DNA of 64,000 nt, from contig JAAYJH010000041.1 of NCBI GenBank assembly GCA_012523035.1, positions 1 through 64,000 of the forward strand, in the 5' to 3' direction. The notes beneath the pieces were generated by a model. It searched no databases, had not been told where the DNA came from, and saw only the letters and a list, made by a program, of their open reading frames with translations. The translations under genes and the position numbers were made by a program. Of the stretch, positions 1-8,397 are shown one piece after another (the stretch's first letter is position 1; every line of letters begins with the position of its first letter). This stretch comes from Fibrobacter sp. (GTDB taxonomy: Bacteria > Fibrobacterota > Fibrobacteria > Fibrobacterales > Fibrobacteraceae).

Positions 1-94
1 ACTCAATCGTTTTTTGGTCGTATAACCAAAGAGGGGTGCCAAAATTCTCGACACCCTGCTTTAATATTTGAAACGGAATACTATGCTTAGACAT
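1..94 (-). CDS. lysA: Diaminopimelate decarboxylase, N-terminal fragment (runs off the left edge)
   Basis: Only the first 31 codons are present; the rest lies beyond position 1. Reading the minus strand from the ATG at 94-92 gives a short N-terminus followed by FGTPLWLYDQ. This resembles the (Y/F)GTPLYVYD opening strand of fold-III PLP decarboxylases, best known from diaminopimelate decarboxylase, which makes lysine from meso-DAP. The start overlaps the stop of the upstream glycogen-binding gene by 8 bp, so the two are probably translationally coupled. Related decarboxylases (carboxynorspermidine, arginine) share this opening, so the exact substrate is not settled from this fragment. Confidence 0.6.
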   Translation of the reverse strand, partial: MSKHSIPFQILKQGVENFGTPLWLYDQKTIE

Positions 95-515
95 TTTTGA
101 TTTTGTTATCGCCTTCATCCCAATTCACTGAGTCACACACAAATTTATACTCGTAAACACCTGGTTCCAAAGAAAGCGTAATGGACCACAATCCATCTTT
201 TCCTTTTTTAAGTTTATTTTTGGTAGGATTCCACTCATTAAAGCAACCTGCAATAGAAACCGTAGTCGCTAAAGGAGCATCGATACTAAAAACAACTTTT
301 TCTTTAGCATCTTTTTTTGCAACTGTTTTTTTTGCAGTCGTCTTAGTCACTTTAGTTGCGGCTGCTTTAGCAGTTTTAGTCGCAGCACTTGCAGTTTTAG
401 CCACTTTCTTCACAGTTTTTTGAGTACTTTCGACAGCTTTTTTGGCAGCAGTCTTGGCTACTTTAGTCGTAGCAGCCTTTGCCGTTTTGGTTAACTTAGA
501 TTTTTTTACAGTCAT
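87..515 (-). CDS. Glycogen-binding (CBM48/AMPK-beta-like) domain protein with histone-H1-like basic tail
   Basis: The 142-residue protein has two parts. Residues 1-72 are almost only Lys, Ala, Thr and Val in KTAAK/ATKVAK-type repeats, like the tail of histone H1 or bacterial Hc1-type proteins. Residues 73-142 form an E-set glycogen-binding module: VSIAGCFNEWNP, a turn with KKGKDGLW, then PGVYEYKFVCD. The aromatic residues of the AMPK-beta/CBM48 family are largely kept, but the C-terminal end of the module is short. No catalytic domain is present, so a binding or tethering role is inferred. The RBS is a good GAAGGAG before the ATG at 515. The gene overlaps lysA by 8 bp and is divergent from rpe. 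Elsewhere in the window are glycogen synthase and malQ, its possible pathway partners. Confidence 0.75.
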   Translation of the reverse strand: MTVKKSKLTKTAKAATTKVAKTAAKKAVESTQKTVKKVAKTASAATKTAKAAATKVTKTTAKKTVAKKDAKEKVVFSIDAPLATTVSIAGCFNEWNPTKNKLKKGKDGLWSITLSLEPGVYEYKFVCDSVNWDEGDNKIKNV

Positions 516-619
516 TTTTTACTCCTTCTCATATAAAATAGAAATCTCAAAAGAATTTAATGCAATCTTTCCCCTATAAAAAAAAGAAAAGAGCCAATAA
601 ATGCAAAAAAAAACCTCTT

Positions 620-648
620 TTTAGAAACTTCTTATAAATAATTATAAT
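620..648 (+). promoter_or_regulatory. Candidate sigma-70 promoter for rpe
   Basis: A perfect TATAAT at 643-648 lies 17 bases after TTTAGA (620-625, a partial -35 match). The predicted start, near 655, leaves a leader of about 25 bases before the rpe ATG at 680. The call rests on motif and spacing only. Confidence 0.4.
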
Positions 649-679
649 AAAAAGATGGCAAACTGACTATATTTAATTC

Positions 680-1348
680 ATGAATTTAACACAAATCATA
701 GCCCCAAGCGTATTGAACGCCAACTTTTTAGAATTAGGAAAAAACCTCCAAGCTATCGAACAAGGTGGTGCAGAACTCATCCATCTGGATATCATGGACG
801 GTCACTTTGTCCCCAACATTAGTTTTGGGCCTACTATAGCTCAAAACATAAAAAAAGGCACCTCACTCCCACTCGACTGTCATCTTATGATTTCAAATCC
901 CGAAAATTATGTCGAAGCCTTTGCCAAGGCGGGTGCTCATTACATCTGCATACACGCCGAAACCACTAATCACTTAGATCGTTTGCTCCATCGCATCGAA
1001 GAACTAGGCTGTATCCCTGCTGTATCTATAAACCCCGCCACTCCTATTGAAAGTATTCGCCATAGTTTAGACATAGTTCAAATGGTGCTCATCATGTCTG
1101 TGAACCCTGGTTTTGGTGGTCAAAAACTCATTCCCTACACCTTAGACAAAATCAAAAATCTACGAGACCAAAAACCCGAACTCAACATCCAAATCGACGG
1201 CGGCATCAAACTGGACAACATCCAAGAAGCTCAAAACGCTGGAGCCAACATTTTTGTAGTCGGCAGTGCCATCTTTGAAAGTCCGGACCCTCAAGCCACC
1301 TGTCAAAAATTTGTAGAAAAAATCAAAAATCCATCTTCTATAGATTAG
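680..1348 (+). CDS. rpe: Ribulose-phosphate 3-epimerase
   Basis: This 222-residue protein interconverts ribulose 5-phosphate and xylulose 5-phosphate in the pentose phosphate pathway. The length and the TIM-barrel motifs are standard. HLDIMDGHFVPNISFGP contributes metal-binding His and Asp, DCHLMISNP follows, VNPGFGGQ is the phosphate loop region, and IQIDGGI carries the second catalytic Asp. The next phosphate-binding strand reads FVVGSAIF. The ATG at 680 fits the family N-terminus. The gene stands alone, is followed by a copy of the dispersed motif, and ends with a hairpin terminator at 1425. Confidence 0.95.
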   Translation: MNLTQIIAPSVLNANFLELGKNLQAIEQGGAELIHLDIMDGHFVPNISFGPTIAQNIKKGTSLPLDCHLMISNPENYVEAFAKAGAHYICIHAETTNHLDRLLHRIEELGCIPAVSINPATPIESIRHSLDIVQMVLIMSVNPGFGGQKLIPYTLDKIKNLRDQKPELNIQIDGGIKLDNIQEAQNAGANIFVVGSAIFESPDPQATCQKFVEKIKNPSSID

Positions 1349-1370
1349 GGTAGTCAGAAGCGCCTATACT
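1348..1370 (+). repeat. Dispersed motif GGGTAGTCAGAAGCGCCTATACT, copy 1
   Basis: The copy starts at the last base of the rpe stop codon. The arms GTAGT and ACTAC can pair around the core. The core TCAGAAGCGCCT recurs exactly at 9880, 33069 and 55504, and as a TTAGAAGCGCCTA variant on the minus strand near 8330 and 39910. Confidence 0.75.
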
Positions 1371-1424
1371 ACAATAAAAGCCACAAGTTAAAACTCATAG
1401 AACACAAAAAATCGAATCTTGACT

Positions 1425-1446
1425 AAGCTCTTTTAAAGAGCTTTTA
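1425..1446 (+). terminator. Rho-independent terminator downstream of rpe
   Basis: Inverted repeat AAGCTCTTT/AAAGAGCTT followed by TTTTAT, about 75 bases after the rpe stop. The T-tract is short. It overlaps the approach to the 3' end of the convergent DUF4234 gene. Confidence 0.55.
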
Positions 1447-1453
1447 TCAAAAC

Positions 1454-1828
1454 TTAGTGCGAATCGTTATACCTTGCATTTACAAAATTCAATGCCTTAA
1501 TGAGTTTATTCAATGCAATAAAAGGTCCTACAATTATAAAAGAGCCTAAAATTTCCCATAATAAAATATTAGCTCCATCTATATTTGCTCCAGCATTTTT
1601 TAAGCGATCAGAAATATGATATAACCAAATAAAGTTATAAATACCAAGTGTAACAAGAGAAAGAAGTCCGGTAATAATAAGACCGTTAGTTTTCTTCCCA
1701 TCTCCAGCACAAGTTAAGTTCACTTCTCTAGCCGCTGTATAGATGAAATAGCATACATAAAAGCCAAAAGTTACGATACTAAGTAAAATAACAGAAGCAA
1801 GAGATCTTTATGAATTTAGTTTCTCCAT
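1454..1828 (-). pseudogene. DUF4234-family small membrane protein interrupted by an in-frame TAA
   Basis: Reading from the ATG at 1828-1826, preceded by a good AAAGGAAT ribosome site, gives MEKLNS and then TAA (1810-1808). The same frame continues without a break through RSLASVILLSIVTFGFYVCY to the stop at 1454. The part after the stop contains both transmembrane repeats typical of DUF4234 proteins (SIVTFGFYVCYFIY, then SLVTLGIYNFIWLYHISDRL). The stop therefore removes the first membrane segment if translation must restart at the GTG at 1723. A single substitution, a sequencing error or read-through could explain it. The gene sits 24 bases after the TM2 gene and probably shares its transcript. 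The family's function is unknown. Confidence 0.7.
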
Positions 1829-1852
1829 TTTTATTCCTTTTGTGAGTGATTA

Positions 1853-2248
1853 CTAGACAATAATATTTCCATTAGAATCTTCTGGCTTTGTTAGAGCTAT
1901 AATACCTTCAATAAACCCCACAACACCTGGAATAAAAGTCCAACAAAAAAGAAGGTAAAAAATTCCCATTCCAATTTTACCCGAGTAAAACTTATGTATT
2001 CCGAACGAGCCTAAAAAAACACCGAATAAAGCGTATGCCAGTTTATTTACTACCTTTCCATCAATAGTTTTTGGATTCATAGTTTCTTTTTTACATACTA
2101 TGACTTTATCGTTTTCTTCGAAAATTTCTACTTTGTCACCAATTTTTGGGATAAAGTTACAATCACTTTTTGAAACTTCTTTCAGTTTTCCAGAATCCAT
2201 ACCTATGGAAACCATTTCATCTGATATAGCAATAATTTTCGACATCAT
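1853..2248 (-). CDS. TM2-domain membrane protein
   Basis: The 131-residue protein has a soluble N-terminal half (about 1-65) with a small beta-rich stretch, GDKVEIFEENDKVIVCKKE. Two membrane segments form a TM2 domain from about residue 68: YALFGVFLGSFGIHKFYSGK, then GIFYLLFCWTFIPGVVGFIE with the usual GxxG/HKFY motif. TM2 proteins are small bacterial membrane proteins with no agreed biochemical role. The gene follows dppF by 33 bases and precedes the broken DUF4234 gene, so the two could be a co-transcribed tail of the dpp operon. An AGGATTAG site precedes two adjacent ATG codons; either may start translation. Confidence 0.75.
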   Translation of the reverse strand: MMSKIIAISDEMVSIGMDSGKLKEVSKSDCNFIPKIGDKVEIFEENDKVIVCKKETMNPKTIDGKVVNKLAYALFGVFLGSFGIHKFYSGKIGMGIFYLLFCWTFIPGVVGFIEGIIALTKPEDSNGNIIV

Positions 2249-2281
2249 CTAATCCTAAGAATAATATTCTATAAATTTCGG

Positions 2282-3103
2282 TTATGAAACTTTTTTGTTT
2301 TTTGCTCGATGGCTGTTTTTTATCCATTCCTCTTTGTGTACTTCTGGAATATCATCCAAAAGTTTAAGGGTATGTGCTTCTTCTGTCTTGTCTAAAACTT
2401 CTTCTGGAGTTCCAGCATTGACAATTTTACCTTCGTGCATGATAAAAATTCTATCGCTCACATAGTTAGCAAGACCAATGTCATGGGTAACGAAAACAAT
2501 GGTCATGTGCAACTCTTTTTTGAGCTTCATCAAGTAATCCAAAATATTGGCTCTAACACAAGCATCTACCATTGAAGTGGGTTCATCGGCAATCAAAACT
2601 TTTGGCCTTAAAGCAAAAATTCGAGCTAAAAGCATTCGCTGCATTTGACCGCCAGAGAGTTCAAAAGAGTATTTGCCTTCAATGTCTTTTGGAGTTACAT
2701 TCACCGCCAAAAGGCCTTCGTCCACTCTTCTTTTAATCTCTTCTTTAGATGGTTTTTTCTTAAAAATGTTAAAGGCATCTTCTAGCTGAGAGCGAATGGT
2801 GAAAAACTGATTAAAACAGCTAAATGGGTCTTGAAATACTGATTGTACCTCGCCCCAATGGCGTTTTAGGTTGCTAATCTTTCTACCGTTGTAGAGAAAA
2901 ACACCTTTGCTCGCAGGATAAAGCCCTAGCATAATCTTTGCTAGCACACTCTTTCCACAACCAGAACCACCCACTATAGATATGATTTCGCCATCATAAA
3001 TGTCAAAGGACACATCGTTTACTGCAGTGACTTGATTTTTACCTGCACCAAAAGTTTTGCTTACATTTTTTGCAGAAAACACAATAGATTCATTACTCAG
3101 CAT
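2282..3103 (-). CDS. dppF: Dpp/Opp-type ABC transporter ATP-binding protein (DppF-like)
   Basis: This is the second ATPase of the importer operon. Numbered from the GTG at 3109, Walker A is GGSGCGKS (47-54), the signature LSGGQ (151-155) is canonical, and Walker B is VLIADEP (171-177). The H-loop is THDIGLA. The C-terminus is short and lacks the oligo_HPY extension seen in the partner DppD. I place the start at the ATG at 3103, with GAGG upstream, giving an 11-bp overlap with dppD and implying translational coupling. It should pair with DppD to power the DppB-DppC channel. Confidence 0.9.
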   Translation of the reverse strand: MLSNESIVFSAKNVSKTFGAGKNQVTAVNDVSFDIYDGEIISIVGGSGCGKSVLAKIMLGLYPASKGVFLYNGRKISNLKRHWGEVQSVFQDPFSCFNQFFTIRSQLEDAFNIFKKKPSKEEIKRRVDEGLLAVNVTPKDIEGKYSFELSGGQMQRMLLARIFALRPKVLIADEPTSMVDACVRANILDYLMKLKKELHMTIVFVTHDIGLANYVSDRIFIMHEGKIVNAGTPEEVLDKTEEAHTLKLLDDIPEVHKEEWIKNSHRAKNKKVS

Positions 3104-4079
3104 AATCACACCTCACTTCGCGACCAGCTACTATTCTTAAGTTTTGTTTATTCTTTTTACATTCTGGACGAGCTATGGAACAACGATCTGCAAAACGACA
3201 ACCAATAATAGGTTTGTCTAAGCTAGGCGGCGCTCCTTCAATGGCCACAGGCTTGCGCGTCCTTTGGGCTTTTTCTGTGCTAAGCATGGCCCCCATCAAA
3301 GCCTTTGTGTAAGGATGACGAGGGTCTTTAACCACTTGCTCTGCTGTCCCCATTTCTACAAACTCTCCTGCATACATAATGGCTATATTGTCTGCCACAT
3401 GATACAATAAAGGGAGTTCATGAGTGATAAAAATCATGGTGGAGAATACACCTTTATCCAGCAGATCAAATATCATAGAAATCACTTCTTTTTGCGTACT
3501 CACATCGAGTGCCGAAGTTGGTTCGTCGGCTATCACCATTTGTGGGTTCAAAAGAGTGGAAATCCCTATAACTGAGCGTTGCCTTTCTCCGGCCGTCAAT
3601 TGGATAGGAAATGAGTTCAAAACTCTATCTGTATCCATTCCAAATAAATCAAAACGAGTCCTTAAACGCTGGTAAATTTCTTGTGCATTCATATGAACAC
3701 CAGAACTTTGATGGGCAGCAATCACATCGGCGGCTATGTCTTTGATTTTACGAACTGGATTCAAAGCGTTAAAAGCTCCTTGAGGGATCATCGACACCTT
3801 TTGTGCAAGCACATTGGCTCGAATGTCTTCAACAGTGCGATTCATCAAAGATTCACCTGCTACTCGTACATCTCCGCTTGTGGGGTATAAAGGAGGAATA
3901 CACATCCCCATCAGTCCACTCACTAAGGTGGATTTACCGCAGCCAGATTCACCAGCAATTCCTAAAATTTCACCTTGCTTCATTTTAAAAGACACATCTG
4001 TAACAGCGTGTGTTTTGTCTCCAAAACGACCTAAATAATGGAGGCTAAGATTTTCTACTTCAAAGATACTTTTAGACAT
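3093..4079 (-). CDS. dppD: Dpp/Opp-type ABC transporter ATP-binding protein (DppD-like) with altered signature motif
   Basis: The 328-residue ATPase has Walker A GESGCGKS (43-50), a Q-loop near 100, Walker B MVIADEP (181-187) and the H-loop His220. The C-terminus has the oligo_HPY region (HPYTKAL, 255-261) and a Cys-rich segment (CRFADRCSIARPEC) typical of DppD/OppD. The ABC signature reads LTAGE at 161-165 rather than LSGGQ, which may make one of the two ATP sites weak or asymmetric. An AAGGTG site precedes the ATG at 4079. The gene follows dppC by 14 bases. Confidence 0.9.
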   Translation of the reverse strand: MSKSIFEVENLSLHYLGRFGDKTHAVTDVSFKMKQGEILGIAGESGCGKSTLVSGLMGMCIPPLYPTSGDVRVAGESLMNRTVEDIRANVLAQKVSMIPQGAFNALNPVRKIKDIAADVIAAHQSSGVHMNAQEIYQRLRTRFDLFGMDTDRVLNSFPIQLTAGERQRSVIGISTLLNPQMVIADEPTSALDVSTQKEVISMIFDLLDKGVFSTMIFITHELPLLYHVADNIAIMYAGEFVEMGTAEQVVKDPRHPYTKALMGAMLSTEKAQRTRKPVAIEGAPPSLDKPIIGCRFADRCSIARPECKKNKQNLRIVAGREVRCDYAE

Positions 4080-4093
4080 ACAACACCTTACCC

Positions 4094-4939
4094 TTATTTG
4101 CGAAGTCTTGGGTTAAAGACACCTTCCATGGAAGTGTTAATTAGATATAAAGAAAACACAGTCAGTGTAATAATCAAAGTGGCAGGAAGAAATGCAATCC
4201 AAAGTCCATCAGAAAGCGCTCCGTTATCTTTTGCTTGATTCAAAATGATTCCCAAAGAAGTAGAATCTAAAGGACCAAGACCAATCATAGAAATAGAAGC
4301 CTCTGAAAGAATACCAGAAGAAACCTGCATGATAAACACCATAAATACATAAGACAACAAATAAGGAAGCACATGTTTGATCACAATGGTAAGTGAACTT
4401 GCCCCATTGATCTTTGCTAAAGCGATGTGATCTCGACTTCGAAGCGACGAAGCTTGTGCCCGAACAGCACGAGCAGACCAGCTCCATGTAGTGAGTCCAA
4501 TAATCAAGCCTATCAGTGTCAATGAACGACCATCTTTTACAGCAGAACTAATCAACACCAAAATCACAAACGAAGGGATGACTATAAATAAGTTGGTTCC
4601 CATATTGAGAAGTTCATCTATCCATCCACCGCGGAATCCGCCGAACAACCCAATAAAAACACCTAGCGTAGTAGCAATGATACCTGCCACAAAACCGACA
4701 TATAAAGAAGAGCGAAGCCCACTGATTAGTAGAGACATATAATCTCGCCCCAAGTGATCGGTCCCCAAAATATGACTAGCACTAGAAGGAGCATAAGCTC
4801 CGGCCACTACATCTCTAGCGTTGGTATCTACATTGTATAACAAAGGACCAAAAAAAGCTATCAACAGCGTTAGAATAAAGATAGAGATTCCCACCACAAA
4901 CATGGGGGATTTTAATAGATTTTTTAATAATTTAACCAT
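4094..4939 (-). CDS. dppC: Dpp/Opp-type ABC transporter permease (DppC-like)
   Basis: The 281-residue inner-membrane permease has a first membrane helix at about 14-33, then the DppC motif GTDHLGRDYMSLLISGLRSS before the core. The binding-protein-dependent transport domain follows, with the EAA-loop region around RSRDHIALAKINGASS. Five further membrane segments are visible. It is 2 bases downstream of dppB and should form the channel with it. Confidence 0.92.
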   Translation of the reverse strand: MVKLLKNLLKSPMFVVGISIFILTLLIAFFGPLLYNVDTNARDVVAGAYAPSSASHILGTDHLGRDYMSLLISGLRSSLYVGFVAGIIATTLGVFIGLFGGFRGGWIDELLNMGTNLFIVIPSFVILVLISSAVKDGRSLTLIGLIIGLTTWSWSARAVRAQASSLRSRDHIALAKINGASSLTIVIKHVLPYLLSYVFMVFIMQVSSGILSEASISMIGLGPLDSTSLGIILNQAKDNGALSDGLWIAFLPATLIITLTVFSLYLINTSMEGVFNPRLRK

Positions 4940-4941
4940 GA

Positions 4942-6249
4942 TTATTTATCTCCCATTTGTAAGCCAGCTTTTACGCGTGGGTCAAAAAGTGCAATAAGGA
5001 CATCCACTCCAAAGTTTGCGATAAGTACACAAATAGAAATCATTAGAGTACAGCCTTGAATAGTGGCGTAGTCATTTTGCTGAATAGCGGTGAGCATAGC
5101 CATACCCAAACCTGGATAAGAGAAAATCATCTCTGTGATCAACGCTCCTCCGACCATGGTACCCAAAGATTGAGCAAGACCTGTCAATTGAGGGAGCATC
5201 GCATTTCTAAATATATAACCTATGATTCGACCTTCTCGAAGCCCTAACCATTTGGCGTATTTCATATAATCTGTGCCAAGCTCATAAATACTCATCGATC
5301 GCATGCCTGTCGCTTGCCCACTGAGCAGGATAGGGAATACAGAGAAAAATGGAAGCACATAATAAAAACCCAAAGATTTAAAGAAATCCCATGAAAAGCT
5401 GGGCACCTTTTCTGGACCATAGGCCCCCATTGCTGGGAACCAACCTAGAGTAATGGAGAACAAAGCCACCAAAAGCATACCAAAGACAAAGAAAGGTACC
5501 CCATTTAAGAACATGGCTAATGGGAAGAACACCTTGTCAAAAATACCGCGTTTGTAAGCCGCAAAAGCACCTAATAAGTTACCAATTATCCATCCCAAAA
5601 GAATTGTTGGAAGTTGGATAGCCAAAGTCCACGGAAGACTTTCTTTAATAATTTCAATCACTGGTTTAGGGTATTGGCTATAGGACAAACCAAAATCACC
5701 CTTAAACACATTTTTTATATAGACGAAAAACTGTTTTAAGCCAGAAGCAAGTTCTGGATCTTTGGAATAAACCGGAACTTCTTTTTTAAGGGTGTCTTGA
5801 ATTTCGACAGCCACCTCTTGAAGCACAGCTTTCCCGTCGTTATCTAACACAGGATTTCCTTCTGAGTCAAGGACAGGCTGGGTCTCTGTTTTAGCTTTGC
5901 CATCGGCATCTAAAACGGGTTTGCTTTGAACCACAGGGTTCCCCTCTTCATCGAGTATCACTTGCATCTCTGTGAGAGGCAAACCTTTTTCATCGAGTGC
6001 TTGAGGGTATTTGACTGTGCCATCTGCATTGAGTTCTGCCATACCAAAAGAGATCAAAAGAGATTCTTTCTTCTTCTTGGCTTCGTCTGGGGAGAGGCCT
6101 TGAGCAGCCTTACCCATGATAATATCGACTGGATTGTTTTCACCTAAACGAGGCAAGGTAAAGTTAATGGCCACTGCTACAATAAAGGTTAAAAAATACC
6201 AGAATCCTTTTTGCAGGACATAGCGGAGGGTGGGATACTGTTTAAGCAT
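4942..6249 (-). CDS. dppB: Dpp/Opp-type ABC transporter permease (DppB-like) with a repeat-containing periplasmic insertion
   Basis: This is the permease partner of DppC. It has the DppB opening helix (about 13-33), then after a long insert the usual GDFGLSYSQYPKPV segment (184-197) and the permease core with the EAA-like stretch YMKYAKWLGLREGRI. At 435 residues it is about 100 longer than usual. The extra length is at 72-165, between the first helix and the core, and holds about five imperfect repeats around LD-x-(E/D)-G-(N/K/L), for example VLDSEGNPV. This loop should lie in the periplasm, where the binding protein docks. The gene is 13 bases downstream of the substrate-binding protein gene. 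Confidence 0.9.
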   Translation of the reverse strand: MLKQYPTLRYVLQKGFWYFLTFIVAVAINFTLPRLGENNPVDIIMGKAAQGLSPDEAKKKKESLLISFGMAELNADGTVKYPQALDEKGLPLTEMQVILDEEGNPVVQSKPVLDADGKAKTETQPVLDSEGNPVLDNDGKAVLQEVAVEIQDTLKKEVPVYSKDPELASGLKQFFVYIKNVFKGDFGLSYSQYPKPVIEIIKESLPWTLAIQLPTILLGWIIGNLLGAFAAYKRGIFDKVFFPLAMFLNGVPFFVFGMLLVALFSITLGWFPAMGAYGPEKVPSFSWDFFKSLGFYYVLPFFSVFPILLSGQATGMRSMSIYELGTDYMKYAKWLGLREGRIIGYIFRNAMLPQLTGLAQSLGTMVGGALITEMIFSYPGLGMAMLTAIQQNDYATIQGCTLMISICVLIANFGVDVLIALFDPRVKAGLQMGDK

Positions 6250-6262
6250 TTATATCGAGTCC

Positions 6263-8119
6263 TTATTTTGAAAGCTGGAGATTCCAAAGAATTTTTGTGC
6301 CAGATGCAATCCAAGGCAACTGAGGAGGAGCGTAAGGATTTTCGGCTGTTGGCCAATTAGTCCAAACACGATCACTAAACTCATAAAACTGTTCTGGTAA
6401 ATAAGTTAAAGGGATCGCAGGTTGATCTTCCATAAAAATTTGATTCAATTGACGGTAAGCCGCTTTAATCTCATCTCGATCTGTCATTAGAGGAATGGCT
6501 TTGATCAAACTATCTACTTCGGGGCGATATTCTGGAGTTCCGGGCTCGTTGTATCGTCCTATATTATTACCCGCCCAATCTCCAATTGGACGCCAATCTA
6601 AAGAAGACATAACGGCTTCAAAACGACTCCATGGTAAAGAGGGTGAAACATCGGCCACTGGCTTATGCATAATCAAGTCAAAATTTCCTGTACCCATAGC
6701 AGGCCAGTATTGCCCGTCATCTACAAAACCTTCTCGTACATCTATCCCTACTTTACGCATCCCTTCTACTGCAATAGTGACTATAGCAGTCCAGTCTGTC
6801 CAGCCAGCTGGGCATGTAATATAGAGTGTGGGTAGTTTTTCACCTTTTGCGTTTTCAAGATGAGACAATGAGCCATTTCTATTAAAAACAGAGCGAACTC
6901 CTGCTTCTGAAAGCATCTTTTTTACTTCTTCTGCTTTTTGTTCTTCGCTCAAGGAAAAATCCAAACCATACTTCGCATTGTCTTCGTAGTGGATATAATC
7001 TTTTTCAAGTGCAGTGGGCATAATCAAGCCAGAAGTGATATCGGAAGTATAATTTGAAACCGCAAACATTTTTATAGCGGCATAGTCGATTGCAGTGGCT
7101 AAAGCTCTGCGGAACACTTTATTGTTCAAAGGCTCTTTTGTGGTATTGACTACCAACATAGGCATGGCACCAGGTACAAAATAAGGTGGCTCATCAAACC
7201 AAGTTTTTACACCTGCTGGCTTTTTGTGCCAAATACGAGGTACAAAACTCATAGAAGCATCTAAAGAGGCTTCGCGAAGTGCAATGGTGCTATGCTCGTT
7301 ACTTTTGTAAATAGGGTGGACGATATATTTTGGAGCAGGGAGCTTTCCACCGTGAAGGGCTTCATTACCCCAGTAATCGTCTCGGCGTTTTAAGATGATT
7401 TTTGTGGATGAATAATCACTTAAATTATAAGGACCAGAAACGACAGGATTTTTGTCCATTTTCATTTTCTTTACTTCGTCTAAAGAATTGCCATTTTCGG
7501 CTAAAAGTTTAGAAAATATGTGTTCTGGAACAATTCGAATGGCTTGAAGTGCATCTTTAACGCTCAGAGGATTATTTCTTTTTTTCTTGTCGATTATGAA
7601 AGAGACCCTTTCGTTGAGCACCGTCTTTTCTCCACTCACCGAGTCTTCAACAAAAACAGTGTCTACATTTACGCCTGTAATTTGTTCTGTGACAAAACTA
7701 GTGACAGCACCAGAAAAATTAAAACCTAATTCAAAGATGAACTTCACATCTTTAGAAGTAACGGGAACTCCATCACTCCAACGCGCTTTTGGATTAATAT
7801 CTACTACAATACTATCGTTATTGGACAAAGAGTCTACAAGACTTCCTAATAAAGGCTCAAAATCACCATTAAGCGTATTATAAGTGATTAACGGTTCATA
7901 GATTAAGTTAAAGCGTCCACCCACTGGCCATGCAGCTTGCCAACTTTCGGCTAATGGGTTAAATGTTGCAGGAGAACCCCATTGCTGTCCAGAAAGATAG
8001 AGAGTTTCTTGACGAGGTAAAGATGCCTCAGAAGTGTCTTGTTGGTCACAGCTCACTAAAAAGGCTAGCAGCCCAGAAAATACGAAAGCCGTGCGAACAA
8101 ACTGTTTAATACCTACCAT
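6263..8119 (-). CDS. dppA: Oligopeptide/oligosaccharide ABC transporter substrate-binding lipoprotein (SBP_bac_5 family)
   Basis: I chose the ATG at 8119 because GAGGAT precedes it and the protein then begins with a lipoprotein signal: MVGIKQF, a hydrophobic stretch, then LVSC at the lipidated Cys. The mature part is a family-5 binding protein, with LSGQQWGSPATFNPL near the N-terminus, ARWSDGVPVTSKDVKFIFE, and a C-terminal DQPAIPLTYLPEQFYEFSD. It is the first gene of the five-gene operon A-B-C-D-F. Dpp/Opp members carry peptides, but binding proteins of this fold also carry cello- and manno-oligosaccharides in other bacteria. Given the nearby cellulases, cellodextrin is a reasonable alternative substrate that the sequence does not decide. 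Confidence 0.88.
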   Translation of the reverse strand: MVGIKQFVRTAFVFSGLLAFLVSCDQQDTSEASLPRQETLYLSGQQWGSPATFNPLAESWQAAWPVGGRFNLIYEPLITYNTLNGDFEPLLGSLVDSLSNNDSIVVDINPKARWSDGVPVTSKDVKFIFELGFNFSGAVTSFVTEQITGVNVDTVFVEDSVSGEKTVLNERVSFIIDKKKRNNPLSVKDALQAIRIVPEHIFSKLLAENGNSLDEVKKMKMDKNPVVSGPYNLSDYSSTKIILKRRDDYWGNEALHGGKLPAPKYIVHPIYKSNEHSTIALREASLDASMSFVPRIWHKKPAGVKTWFDEPPYFVPGAMPMLVVNTTKEPLNNKVFRRALATAIDYAAIKMFAVSNYTSDITSGLIMPTALEKDYIHYEDNAKYGLDFSLSEEQKAEEVKKMLSEAGVRSVFNRNGSLSHLENAKGEKLPTLYITCPAGWTDWTAIVTIAVEGMRKVGIDVREGFVDDGQYWPAMGTGNFDLIMHKPVADVSPSLPWSRFEAVMSSLDWRPIGDWAGNNIGRYNEPGTPEYRPEVDSLIKAIPLMTDRDEIKAAYRQLNQIFMEDQPAIPLTYLPEQFYEFSDRVWTNWPTAENPYAPPQLPWIASGTKILWNLQLSK

Positions 8120-8321
8120 TGTATCCTCTTTAAGAAATACGAAGAATTTAAGTGAATTCAAAACTAATATAATTTAATCAAATTGAAAATGCACAATAAT
8201 TTCTAAAAAGATATAAAAAACTCTAGAAAAAACTAAAATCCTTTAGTTTTAAGCTTTTATTTTACTTTATAGTTTTTATTGACATGTCCTTCATTTATAA
8301 GGAAGAGATAGGGTAGAAAAA

Positions 8322-8344
8322 GGCTAGGCGCTTCTAACTACCCC
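8322..8344 (-). repeat. Dispersed motif, TTAGAAGCGCCTAG variant, copy 2
   Basis: On the minus strand it reads GGGGTAGTTAGAAGCGCCTAG. A GGGTAG at about 8311-8316 can pair with the CTACCC end, so this copy can fold into a hairpin. It lies between the enolase terminator and the start of dppA. Confidence 0.7.
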
Positions 8345-8382
8345 AAAAAAACAAAAGGAGTTCACTACAGATAGTAAACTCC
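8345..8382 (-). terminator. Terminator downstream of enolase
   Basis: The arms GGAGTT-C-ACTA (8357-8367) and TAGT-A-AACTCC (8372-8382) pair with one mismatch. On the minus strand the hairpin is followed by a T-rich run (complement of 8345-8356). It begins 16 bases after the eno stop. Confidence 0.7.
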
Positions 8383-8397
8383 AATGGCTTGTTTCAA

